A stretch of DNA of 64,000 nucleotides, taken from Terriglobus albidus. GTDB taxonomy: Bacteria > Acidobacteriota > Terriglobia > Terriglobales > Acidobacteriaceae. Location of the stretch: positions 1-64,000 of the forward strand of contig NZ_JAGTAS010000026.1 of assembly GCF_025685425.1 (NCBI RefSeq). Direction: 5' to 3'. The position numbers and the translations under genes were made by a program. Under the pieces are notes generated by a model. That model had not been told where the DNA came from, ran no database searches, and worked only from the letters and a program-made list of their open reading frames with translations. Below are positions 15,639-23,268 of the stretch, one piece after another (within the stretch, counting starts at the first letter, position 1; each line of letters starts with the position of its first letter).

Positions 15639-17495
15639 TTACGTGCGCACGGTGGGACGCAGATGAAGTTCCTTCAACTGCATGTCCGTGGCGTGGCTGG
15701 GAGCGTCGACCATCAGGTCGATGGCCTTCGCTGTCTTTGGGAATGCGATGACTTCGCGCAGGCTCTGGGCGCCGGCCAGCAGCATGACGATGCGGTCGAT
15801 GCCGAGGGCAATGCCGCCGTGCGGAGGTGTGCCGTATTCCAGCGCATCGAGGAAGAAGCCGAAGCGCTCCTTGGCCTCCTCATCGCTCATGCCCAGCGAA
15901 CGGAAGATCTCTGCCTGCACGTCCTTGCGATGGATACGGATAGAGCCCGAACCGAGCTCGAGACCGTTGAGCACCACATCGTAGGCCGAGGCCCGGACCG
16001 CTCCCTTGTCGTTGAAGAGAGCGCCGGAGATGATGTCCTCTTCATGCGGCGAGGTGAAGGGATGGTGCGCTGCATCCCAGGTCTTCTTCTCCTCGTTCCA
16101 CTCGTACATGGGGAAGTCGGTGACCCAGAGGAACTTGTAGTCCTCGGGCGTGCCCTTCTTTTCGAAGAGACCGTGCTTGTCGGCGTACTTCTTCGCCAGT
16201 TCCAGGCGGAGTTGGCCGACACGCTTCCAGATCCACTGGCGGTCGAAGTTCCACATCTCCGGCGTTTCCAGCTTGGGCGTGACGACGACAGCGAGATCGT
16301 TGGTCGTGAGGCTCGACCCATTGAAGGCTGCGAGCTCCGCATTCAGCTTCTCGGAGATGGCATCGGCGAGCGGAACAAACTGCTCGGCGGTGCGCAGGCG
16401 GACGAGGTCGAGCAGGTCGAGGCCGCTGTCTCCGAACGAGGCCCGAACCTCGCTGAGCAGCGACTTGCGGGCGGTGCCGGAGAGCTCGCCGACGGACGGG
16501 ATCACAAAGCCAAGTACGGGCAGCTTCTGCTCGATCTTGAGAGTGGTGCGAAGCTCAGGCGTCAGCACCTCGGTCAGATCGGCCATCGCCGGCAGACGCA
16601 TGTCGGGCTTGTCGATACCGTACTTGCGAATGGCTTCGTCGTAGCTCATGCGCAGGAAAGGGGTATTAATGGTCTCACCCACTGCCGCAAAGGAGGCGGT
16701 GAGGAAGCGCTCGACGACGGCAAAGACCTGGTCCTGCGTGGGGAAGGTCATCTCCAGGTCGATCTGCGTGAACTCCGGCTGGCGGTCGGCACGGAGGTCT
16801 TCGTCGCGGAAGCAGCGGGCGATCTGGAAGTAGCGATCGAAGCCGGAGATCATCAGGATCTGTTTGAAGATCTGCGGCGACTGCGGCAACGCGTAGAAGG
16901 TGCCCGGGTGGACGCGAGAGGGAACCAGGTAGTCACGTGCACCCTCCGGGGTGGAGCGCGTCATGAACGGTGTCTCAATCTCGAGAAAGCCTTCATCGGA
17001 GAGGGTCTGGCGAATGGCCTGGTTGACCTTATGGCGCACGAGGAAGTTCTGTTGCATCTCGGCGCGGCGCAGGTCGATGTAGCGGTACTTCAGCCGCATC
17101 TCTTCGTTCTGAATGGCGTCATCGGCCGGCGAGAAGGGCGGCGTTTTGGCGTCGTTCAAAATCAACAGTTCGGTGGCCAGCACCTCGATCGCGCCTGTCG
17201 GCATCTTGGGGTTGACCAGCGACTCATCGCGCAGGCGAACCTTGCCGATGGCGGCGATAACGTACTCAGGGCGTGAGGCCTCGGCCTTGGCCAGAGCGTC
17301 GTGGCCGGAGAGCGACTTGTCGAGCACCACCTGGGTGATGCCGGTACGGTCGCGCAGGTCCAGGAAGATCAGGTCGCCATGGTCGCGGCGGCGATTGATC
17401 CAGCCCATCAGGACTACGGGTTTGCCGGCATCTGCGGCGCGAAGCTCTCCGCACCGGTGTGTGCGGGTAGTAGAACCTAGAAAATCCAGTGTCAC
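15639..17495 (-). CDS. aspS: Aspartate-tRNA ligase
   Basis: A 618-residue class II aminoacyl-tRNA synthetase that charges tRNA-Asp (and perhaps tRNA-Asn). The N-terminal OB-fold anticodon-binding domain contains VVLMGWINRRRDHGDLIFLD. Class II motif 2 is seen as RYFQIARCFRDEDLRADRQP and motif 3 as GGIALGIDRIVMLLAG. The aspartate-site block LPQSPQIFKQ is present. The bacterial-type GAD insertion domain lies between motifs 2 and 3, which accounts for the length near 600. No asparagine synthetase or gatCAB gene is visible nearby, so I cannot say whether it is discriminating. Confidence 0.97.
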   Translation of the reverse strand: MTLDFLGSTTRTHRCGELRAADAGKPVVLMGWINRRRDHGDLIFLDLRDRTGITQVVLDKSLSGHDALAKAEASRPEYVIAAIGKVRLRDESLVNPKMPTGAIEVLATELLILNDAKTPPFSPADDAIQNEEMRLKYRYIDLRRAEMQQNFLVRHKVNQAIRQTLSDEGFLEIETPFMTRSTPEGARDYLVPSRVHPGTFYALPQSPQIFKQILMISGFDRYFQIARCFRDEDLRADRQPEFTQIDLEMTFPTQDQVFAVVERFLTASFAAVGETINTPFLRMSYDEAIRKYGIDKPDMRLPAMADLTEVLTPELRTTLKIEQKLPVLGFVIPSVGELSGTARKSLLSEVRASFGDSGLDLLDLVRLRTAEQFVPLADAISEKLNAELAAFNGSSLTTNDLAVVVTPKLETPEMWNFDRQWIWKRVGQLRLELAKKYADKHGLFEKKGTPEDYKFLWVTDFPMYEWNEEKKTWDAAHHPFTSPHEEDIISGALFNDKGAVRASAYDVVLNGLELGSGSIRIHRKDVQAEIFRSLGMSDEEAKERFGFFLDALEYGTPPHGGIALGIDRIVMLLAGAQSLREVIAFPKTAKAIDLMVDAPSHATDMQLKELHLRPTVRT

Positions 17496-17532
17496 GATAG
17501 GGTCTATTGTACGAATTCGGAGGAGTTAAATC

Positions 17533-17562
17533 GAAATGGCCCGCAGATTCGCGGGCCATTTC
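17533..17562 (-). terminator. Intrinsic terminator after msrB
   Basis: A perfect 12-bp stem, GAAATGGCCCGC (17533-17544) and GCGGGCCATTTC (17551-17562), with a 6-base loop. On the minus strand it is followed by GATTTAACTCC. It separates the msrB-side unit from aspS. Confidence 0.8.
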
Positions 17563-17578
17563 AGGCTAATGGACAGAA

Positions 17579-18013
17579 TTACTTCGGTTCTTTCTCGAAC
17601 TCCAGCGATGCGGAGTTGATGCAGTAGCGAAGACCGGTGGGGCGGGGACCGTCGGGGAAGACGTGGCCAAGGTGGCCGCCACAGCGGGCACAGGTCACCT
17701 CGATCCGGCGCATGCCGTAGCTGCTGTCCTCATGCGCCTCAATCACATCTGCCGAGATGGGCAACCAGAAGCTGGGCCAGCCGGAACCCGAATCGAACTT
17801 CTTGTCTGAAGTAAACAGCTCCGCGCCGCACCCTGCACAGCGATAGATGCCATCTTCGTGGTTCTGATACAGGGCGCCGGAAAATGCCGGCTCTGTGCCC
17901 TTCCGGCGCAGAATATGGAACTGCTCCGGTGTGAGCAGCTTGCTCCACTCTTCTTCGGTCTTATGGATCTTGCCGCCGGTCGTCTGCACGTCGAGCATAG
18001 GGGTTTCGGCCAT
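17579..18013 (-). CDS. msrB: Peptide-methionine (R)-S-oxide reductase MsrB
   Basis: A 144-residue enzyme that reduces methionine-R-sulfoxide in proteins. The catalytic Cys is in [13 protein letters not shown] (residue 131). Two CxxC zinc motifs are present, CAGC near residue 59 and CARC near residue 108, and the family block SGSGWPSFW is intact. There is no signal peptide, so it is cytosolic. It lies 36 bases downstream of a ridA-like gene and ends before a strong terminator, so msrB is the last gene of a VWFA-ridA-msrB unit. Confidence 0.96.
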   Translation of the reverse strand: MAETPMLDVQTTGGKIHKTEEEWSKLLTPEQFHILRRKGTEPAFSGALYQNHEDGIYRCAGCGAELFTSDKKFDSGSGWPSFWLPISADVIEAHEDSSYGMRRIEVTCARCGGHLGHVFPDGPRPTGLRYCINSASLEFEKEPK

Positions 18014-18049
18014 CGGAATCTCCTTTTACGTATTAGACGCCCACCGTGC

Positions 18050-18454
18050 TTAAGCGGATTCCTTGGCAATCACCTCGATCTCAACCAGCGCGTCTTTCGG
18101 CAATGCTGCCACCTGGATCGTGGAGCGGGCCGGAGCCACAGTGCCGGCGGGAGCGAGATACGTGGCGTAGATCTCGTTCATCGCGGCGAAATCCTTCATG
18201 TCCTTGAGGAAAACGGTGGTTTTGACCACGTGCACCATATCCAGGCCGGCGGCAGCGAGAACAGCTTTCAGGTTTTCCAGCACTCGGACGGTCTGCTCTT
18301 TGATGCCACCTGGGATCAGGTTGCCGGTGGCGGGGTCGAGGGCGACCTGGCCGGAGGTGAACAGAGTGTCACCCACGCGGATAGCCTGCGAATAGGGGCC
18401 GATAGCGGTAGGAGCTTCTTTGGTGGAGACGGCGGTCTTATTGGTGTCGCTCAT
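18050..18454 (-). CDS. ridA: RidA family enamine/imine deaminase
   Basis: A 134-residue protein, close to the usual length of RidA/YjgF proteins, which hydrolyse reactive enamines and imines such as those made by PLP enzymes. The start MSDTNKTAVSTKEAPTAIGP at 18454 precedes the family opening IGPYSQAIRVGDTLFTSGQV. The key arginine is in APARSTIQVAALP, followed by DALVEIEVIA. It lies 10 bases after the VWFA-related gene and 36 before msrB, which suggests co-transcription and a general damage-control role. Confidence 0.92.
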   Translation of the reverse strand: MSDTNKTAVSTKEAPTAIGPYSQAIRVGDTLFTSGQVALDPATGNLIPGGIKEQTVRVLENLKAVLAAAGLDMVHVVKTTVFLKDMKDFAAMNEIYATYLAPAGTVAPARSTIQVAALPKDALVEIEVIAKESA

Positions 18455-18464
18455 GTTGTCGAGT

Positions 18465-19427
18465 TTACTGTGCCCCGTTTGGTCCGGCCCAGTAACTCTG
18501 GCGGGCGCGGAGTTTGGCGTCGGGGTAGTCGGGGATGGAGATGGTGATACGGTGCAGCCCGGGTTCCACGTTCGCGGGCGGCTGGAAGCTGAGCAGATAG
18601 TAGTCGTGGATGTGGTTCGAAAGCCGCAACATGCCGTTGTCGAAGCCCTTTTGCGTGGTGAAGTTGATGTATTCACCGCCTGAGAGTTCGGATAGCGTCT
18701 TGGGGACGTTTTTCTTCAGGGCATTGACCGCCATGACCAGGAGACCGAGTGGCCCGGAGCCCATCTGGCCGTGAAAGAGGCTGTTCACGATCTCGGTTTT
18801 GCCGGGGTTGAAGCTCACGGAGTCGACGACGACGTTAGAGCGGCCGAGTTCTTCGATCACAGCTTCGGGTTTGATCTTGCTGCCATGGTCGCGTGTCTCT
18901 CCGACGAGCAGAATGGCGCGCCGGTAGCGGCTGGGGCGCTGGCCCAGAGCCTCCGCGGCATATTTCACCGCATCAAGCGTGTTGGCGCCGCTATCCTCGC
19001 AGGGCTTGAGGGCATTCAGCGTCATCGTGGTCTTTTCCATGTTGCCGGTGAAATCCTGCAGCAGTTCCGGGCCGGAGGCGTAGCGGGCCACAGCGATGAG
19101 TTTGGGGGCGCCACCGATGATGCTTTCCACCATGGTTGCCAGTCCGCTGATGTTGCCGAACTGCATCATGGATTCGCGGCCGCACTCTACCAGGACAAAC
19201 AGAGCGATGCCCTGCTGATCGGCGTCTTCATCGAGACGGATCTTTTGCTCGACGCCATTATCCTGCACCACAAACTGTTCAGGCCTCAGGCCATAGAGCC
19301 GCTCGCCCTTGTAATCGACTGAGACCGGCACCTGCACCAGGTTGGTGTTGACGCGGATGGTCGGGGTTTCCTGCGCATGGGAGAAGGTGACGGCGAGGAG
19401 AAGCGCGGCGAGGAGGCTCTTCTTCAT
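18465..19427 (-). CDS. Secreted VWFA-related protein (acidobacterial type)
   Basis: A 320-residue exported protein. The leader is MKKSLLAALLLAVTFSHAQ. The mature start, TPTIRVNTNLVQVPVSVDYK, is the hallmark of the VWFA-related Acidobacterial domain (TIGR03436-like), followed by GLRPEQFVVQDNGVEQKI. The von Willebrand A core follows to the C-terminus. The usual metal-binding DxSxS is replaced by VECGRES, so the MIDAS site looks altered. Family function is unknown; exported adhesion or scaffold roles are guesses. The gene starts 59 bases from the divergent toxin-antitoxin pair. Confidence 0.87.
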   Translation of the reverse strand: MKKSLLAALLLAVTFSHAQETPTIRVNTNLVQVPVSVDYKGERLYGLRPEQFVVQDNGVEQKIRLDEDADQQGIALFVLVECGRESMMQFGNISGLATMVESIIGGAPKLIAVARYASGPELLQDFTGNMEKTTMTLNALKPCEDSGANTLDAVKYAAEALGQRPSRYRRAILLVGETRDHGSKIKPEAVIEELGRSNVVVDSVSFNPGKTEIVNSLFHGQMGSGPLGLLVMAVNALKKNVPKTLSELSGGEYINFTTQKGFDNGMLRLSNHIHDYYLLSFQPPANVEPGLHRITISIPDYPDAKLRARQSYWAGPNGAQ

Positions 19428-19485
19428 GGATGTTCAGAATAACCTGTTTCGCATTTTGCCGTTGTTTTCGTGGCATAATGTTGGT

Positions 19486-19905
19486 ATGAATACCGCATTA
19501 GTCCAGATCGGCGATTGGCTTGGTCTCGGTGCTCCGGTGACCGAGGCGGCTGTCCTGAAGATCGTTGAAGCGCGGCTCGCGCCGACGGTGGTTGGGCGCC
19601 TATCGGAGCTTGGACTGGAGCGGGCGGAGATCGATGAAGTTGTGATCCCGTCGCGCACCCTGCAGCATCGCAAAGCGAAGCGGGAGAAGCTGACGCTGGA
19701 GGAGAGTGACCGGGTGCTGCGGGTGATCCGGGTGCTCTCGGCGGCGGAAGCAACCTACGGCTCGCGCGAGCGTGCGTTGGCGTGGCTGCGCCGGCCGCAC
19801 ACGCGTCTGGATGGGCGAGCTCCCTTGTCCCTGCTGAAGACGGACACCGGCAGCCGGATTGTGGAAGAGATGCTGGTACAGATCGACGAAGGCTTCTTCG
19901 TCTAA
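19486..19905 (+). CDS. Xre/MbcA/ParS-type antitoxin (COG5642)
   Basis: A 139-residue protein without signal peptide, starting at the ATG at 19486. The central helical part (RKAKREKLTLEESDRVLRVI) and the C-terminal block ERALAWLRRPHTRLDGRAPL, then SLLKTDTGSRIVEEMLVQID, match the Xre-like HTH plus DUF2384 antitoxins that pair with RES toxins. CATAAT at 19475-19480, just before the ATG, could be a -10 with a very short or absent leader. It would bind and neutralise the RES toxin encoded four bases downstream and probably autoregulate. Confidence 0.88.
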   Translation: MNTALVQIGDWLGLGAPVTEAAVLKIVEARLAPTVVGRLSELGLERAEIDEVVIPSRTLQHRKAKREKLTLEESDRVLRVIRVLSAAEATYGSRERALAWLRRPHTRLDGRAPLSLLKTDTGSRIVEEMLVQIDEGFFV

Positions 19906-19909
19906 ACAA

Positions 19910-20350
19910 GTGATTCTCTGGCGCATCAGCCGTTTCAAAGACCTGAGGGGTGTCGGCGGACAGCGTGCTCCCGGGCGCTGGCATTTCGCCGGCCAACCGG
20001 TCGTCTATCTGGCGGAGCACCCAGCGGCTGCCCTGTTGGAGGTTTGTGCGCATACGGCGGCCAATGATGTCCCGCCGGAGTTCACGCTGTTGCGCATTGT
20101 GGGTCCGACGGTGAAGCTGGATGAGGTTCGCGCATCACAGCTTGGCACGGGATGGCAGCATGATCTCGAACGCACACAACGTCTGGGAACCGAGTGGCTG
20201 CGCAAGGCGGAGACGGTGCTGCTGAAGGTGCCGAGCGCGATCGTGCCGGAGACGGCGAACTATCTTTTCAATCCACTGCATCGCTCAGCGAAGCGATTCC
20301 GGATCGCAGAGAGTTATGCGTATCCATTTGATGAGCGGTTGAAGCGATAG
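19910..20350 (+). CDS. RES domain toxin (NAD+-degrading)
   Basis: A 146-residue protein. The GTG at 19910 lies four bases after the antitoxin stop and gives VILWRISRFKDLRGVGGQRA, the typical RES start. The active-site region is visible as GRWHFAGQPVVYLAEHPAAA (Arg and Tyr) followed by LLEV with its Glu. The C-terminal block NYLFNPLHRSAKRFRI matches the family region with the conserved Asn and His. RES toxins of this group act as NAD+ phosphorylases or glycohydrolases and stop growth by NAD+ depletion. The pair forms a complete type II system. Confidence 0.88.
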   Translation: MILWRISRFKDLRGVGGQRAPGRWHFAGQPVVYLAEHPAAALLEVCAHTAANDVPPEFTLLRIVGPTVKLDEVRASQLGTGWQHDLERTQRLGTEWLRKAETVLLKVPSAIVPETANYLFNPLHRSAKRFRIAESYAYPFDERLKR

Positions 20351-20355
20351 TGAAT

Positions 20356-20500
20356 TCTCTTAGCCGGGGGCCCCACCTTCACAACGTGAGGGTGGGCAAG
20401 GAAGCCACAAAAGCTAAAGCGGATCGAGCTCCGCTCGATATCCCACATCTCGGCTGCGCCGAGATACGGGGCACCCAGTGCATGGGCTGCTACAAAGCAG
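20356..20500 (+). repeat. Dispersed repeat family C, extended copy
   Basis: The intergenic stretch between the RES toxin and rel holds CCCCACCTTCACAACGTGAGG with GTGGGC, a GATCGAGCTCCGCTCGATAT hairpin, a CTCGGCTGCGCCGAG hairpin, and a final GGGGCACCCAGTGCATGGG. Similar hairpin plus GGGCACCCAGT arrangements are at 11079-11160 and 39475-39531. Confidence 0.6.
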
Positions 20501-20508
20501 GTCCTTCC

Positions 20509-22962
20509 CTAGATCTTGTTCACGCGCTGGACGTCGCGGACACCGTGGACACGGCGGAGATCGTTCACCAGTTTGTTCAGGTGTTTTAGGTCGACGGTCT
20601 CGACGACGAACTCTACGGTGGCGGTGCCATCGTCGTTCGAGCGTGACTCCACACTACGGATGTTGGTGTCGTCGTCGGAGATGATGGCAGTGAACTCCTT
20701 CAACATGCCGGTGCGGTCGTCGCAAGTGAGGATGAGTTTCACCGGATAAGTGGTTTGGCGGGCGTTTGCCGATGGAGTTGCCGACCACTCCACATTAATG
20801 CGCCGGTCGCTCTCGTAGAGCAGGTTCTGCACGTTCGGACAGCTTCGTGCGTGTACAGCCACGCCTTTACCGCGGGTGACATAGCCCACGATCTCTTCGC
20901 CGCGAATGGGATTACAACATCGTGCGCGGTAGACAAGCAGGTCGTCCTGGCCCTCCACCTGCAACGAGTCCGATCCTTTGCCGAAGAAGACGCGCTTCAC
21001 TGTCTCGGACATCTGCCCGGGCGTGGGAAGGGTTGGTCCCGTCTCGGTTTCAACCGGCATGGTGCTACCCGGCTCCAGCTTGTTAAGCACCTGGCGTGCT
21101 GAGAGCTTGCCGAAGCCGAGGCCGGCGTAGAGGTCTTCTCCATTGCCGAGACCGTACTCATTGGCAACGCGAGTGAAGTCGGCATCGGTCAGCTTGGTGA
21201 TGGCCACCTTGAACTTGCGGCCTTCGCGGTCGAGGAGCTTGCGTCCGATCTCGACGGCGCGCTCGCGCTGGTGCACGTTGATCCAGTGCTTGATCTTGTT
21301 GCGAGCGCGGGAGCTCTTGACGAAGCTCAGCCAGTCACGGCTGGGTGTGTGGCCGGTTTGGGTGGAGATCTCGACGATGTCGCCGTTGTGCAGTTTGGTG
21401 CGGAGAGGAACGATACGGCCGTTCACCCGGGCGGCGACGGCGGTGTTGCCGACGTCGGTGTGAATGGTATACGCGAAGTCGATCGGTGTGGCGTCCTTCG
21501 GGAGCACCACCACTTTGCCCTTGGGGGTAAAGGTGTAGACCTCCTCGGGGTACAGGTCGATCTTGAGCGTCGACATGAACTCGTTGGGGTCTGTCATCTC
21601 GCGCTGCCACTCCATGATCTGGCGCACCCAGGCGAGACGCTGTTCGTCCTTATCGGTGACGGACTCGTTGGCCTTGTACTTCCAGTGCGCCGCGATGCCT
21701 TCTTCGGCGATGCGGTGCATCTCCTCGGTCCGGATCTGCACCTCGAACTGGTGCCCGCCCTCGGCGATGAGGGTGGTATGCAGCGACTGGTACATATTCG
21801 GCCGCGGCATAGCGATGAAGTCCTTGATCCGGCCTGGGACAGGACGCCAGGTGGAGTGCAGCAGGCCGAGCATGGCGTAACACTCACCAACGGTTTGGGT
21901 GATGACCCGAACGGCCAGCAGGTCATAGACCTGGTTCAGCGGGAGCGTCCCATCCTGCAGCTTCTGCTGGATGGAGTAGAGACGCTTGATGCGGTACTCG
22001 ACACGGCCGTGGATGTGGTGTGAGGCGAGCTTTTCTTCCAGGATCTTAGCGATTCCCTGCAGGAAACGTTCGCCCTCGTCGCGGACCTGGTCGACCTCTT
22101 TCTCGACGTTCTGATAGGCGACGGGATCGACGTAGCGGAAGGCAAGGTCTTCGAGCTCGCCGCGAAGTTTACCCATGCCCAGGCGGTGGGCGAGGGGGGC
22201 GTAGACGTCGAGAGTCTCTCGGGCGATCTTCTGCTGTTTCTCGGGCCTCAGGTGCTCCAGCGTCCGCATGTTGTGCAGGCGATCGGCCAGCTTGATGAGC
22301 ACGACGCGAACGTCGGTGACCATGGCGAGAAGCATCTTGCGGATGTTTTCGGCCTGGTGGTCTTCGCGATTGGCGAACTTGATCTTGTCGAGCTTGGTGA
22401 CGCCCTCGACGATGTGGGCGACCTGATCGCTGAAGCGGGTCGAGATCTCGTCGGCGGTAACGTCGGTATCTTCCACGGCATCGTGGAGCAGGCCGGCGGC
22501 GATGGCCGTGGCGTCCAGCTTCATCTCCGCCAGCAACTGGGCGACCTCGAGCGGATGGATGACGTAGGGCTCGCCGGAGGCACGTTTCTGGTCGGCGTGG
22601 TTCTCCAGGCAGAAGATCCACGCCTTGCGGATGACCTCCAGGTCATCACCGGGGCGGTATGTCCGAACGGTTTCCAGCAGGTGAGCGAACTTTACATCAA
22701 TGCGCTGAGCCGAGGCGCTATCCAGCCAGGTCAGGTAGGGTGTGACGGACGTCGGTTTGATGGCCGGAGCTGAGGGTTTTTCCGCCAGAATGCCGCTGGG
22801 AGAAGCCAGAGAATCATGGACCGACGAATCTTCCGGAGCTTTAGGCACAGAGATTGACTGCTCCAGATCAACGCCGTTGGCGGCGGAGACTGCGCTGGAG
22901 GTGATCTCGGGAGGCGTCAATCCGGACCCAGCCTGCGTGGAAGCAGGCCGCGCGATAGCCAT
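20509..22962 (-). CDS. rel: Bifunctional (p)ppGpp synthetase/hydrolase
   Basis: An 817-residue Rel/SpoT enzyme that makes and degrades the alarmone (p)ppGpp. The hydrolase HD domain has HDAVED at residues 160-165. The synthetase domain has RIKDFIAMPRP with the RxKD form found in bifunctional enzymes (EFDD marks synthetase-only RelA), and MYQSLHTTLIAEGGHQFEVQ. A TGS domain (YTFTPKGKVVVLPKDATPID) and C-terminal ACT domain (KLILTCDDRTGMLKEFTAI) follow. I start at the ATG at 22962 (MAIARPASTQ); the upstream 27 residues come from the adjacent dispersed element and are probably not translated. A non-conserved N-terminal stretch of about 80 residues precedes the HD domain. Confidence 0.93.
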   Translation of the reverse strand: MAIARPASTQAGSGLTPPEITSSAVSAANGVDLEQSISVPKAPEDSSVHDSLASPSGILAEKPSAPAIKPTSVTPYLTWLDSASAQRIDVKFAHLLETVRTYRPGDDLEVIRKAWIFCLENHADQKRASGEPYVIHPLEVAQLLAEMKLDATAIAAGLLHDAVEDTDVTADEISTRFSDQVAHIVEGVTKLDKIKFANREDHQAENIRKMLLAMVTDVRVVLIKLADRLHNMRTLEHLRPEKQQKIARETLDVYAPLAHRLGMGKLRGELEDLAFRYVDPVAYQNVEKEVDQVRDEGERFLQGIAKILEEKLASHHIHGRVEYRIKRLYSIQQKLQDGTLPLNQVYDLLAVRVITQTVGECYAMLGLLHSTWRPVPGRIKDFIAMPRPNMYQSLHTTLIAEGGHQFEVQIRTEEMHRIAEEGIAAHWKYKANESVTDKDEQRLAWVRQIMEWQREMTDPNEFMSTLKIDLYPEEVYTFTPKGKVVVLPKDATPIDFAYTIHTDVGNTAVAARVNGRIVPLRTKLHNGDIVEISTQTGHTPSRDWLSFVKSSRARNKIKHWINVHQRERAVEIGRKLLDREGRKFKVAITKLTDADFTRVANEYGLGNGEDLYAGLGFGKLSARQVLNKLEPGSTMPVETETGPTLPTPGQMSETVKRVFFGKGSDSLQVEGQDDLLVYRARCCNPIRGEEIVGYVTRGKGVAVHARSCPNVQNLLYESDRRINVEWSATPSANARQTTYPVKLILTCDDRTGMLKEFTAIISDDDTNIRSVESRSNDDGTATVEFVVETVDLKHLNKLVNDLRRVHGVRDVQRVNKI

Positions 22963-22971
22963 ATCTGATTC

Positions 22972-23085
22972 TAGAGCGTTTTCCCTGTTGCGGGGTATCC
23001 CGGAATGGACGTGCGTGGCGTTTTCATCGCGGAAAACGCCCACCGATGCGGGAACCCTGGTCTATACCTGCAGGAAAACGCTCTA
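22972..23085 (+). repeat. Dispersed TA-flanked element A, copy 1
   Basis: 114 bp from TAGAGCGTTTTCCCTGTT to CAGGAAAACGCTCTA, with an internal stem of GGCGTTTTC and GAAAACGCC. The right terminal repeat has lost a base. It sits 9 bp upstream of the chosen rel start codon, so it lies within the rel leader or promoter region. Confidence 0.9.
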
Positions 23086-23102
23086 TCCCCTTAAAGAAAA
23101 GA

Positions 23103-23128
23103 GCGGAGAGCCGTTTCCGGCTCTCCGC
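23103..23128 (-). terminator. Intrinsic terminator after the TonB receptor gene
   Basis: GCGGAGAGCCG (23103-23113) and CGGCTCTCCGC (23118-23128) form an 11-bp stem with a TTTC loop. On the minus strand it is followed by TCTTTTCTTTAAG. It lies between two copies of element A. Confidence 0.85.
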
Positions 23129-23152
23129 AAGGTTGGTTACTCGTGCTTCGGT

Positions 23153-23268
23153 TAGAGCATTTTCCCTGTTTCTGGGTACCCCGAAAAAGGCGTGCAGCGG
23201 CGTTTTCATTGCGGAAAACGCCCATAGATGTGGATGCTCTGGACTACACCTACAGGGAAAATGCTCTA
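23153..23268 (+). repeat. Dispersed TA-flanked element A, copy 2
   Basis: 116 bp with perfect 15-bp terminal inverted repeats (GAGCATTTTCCCTGT and ACAGGGAAAATGCTC), each bordered outside by TA. The internal stem is GGCGTTTTC/GAAAACGCC. The right-end CTA (23266-23268) is the TAG stop codon of the minus-strand TonB receptor gene. Confidence 0.92.

Noticed and set aside
15561-17276. A 571-residue plus-strand open frame opposite aspS
   Set aside because: It lies wholly antisense to an unmistakable AspRS and its sequence has no known domain; it results from GC-rich codon bias on the opposite strand.
22963-23043. N-terminal extension of rel through the element (MGVFRDENAT...)
   Set aside because: The same peptide opening (MGVF.xxNA) precedes two other unrelated genes and a free frame because it is the translation of element A; it is not part of the proteins.
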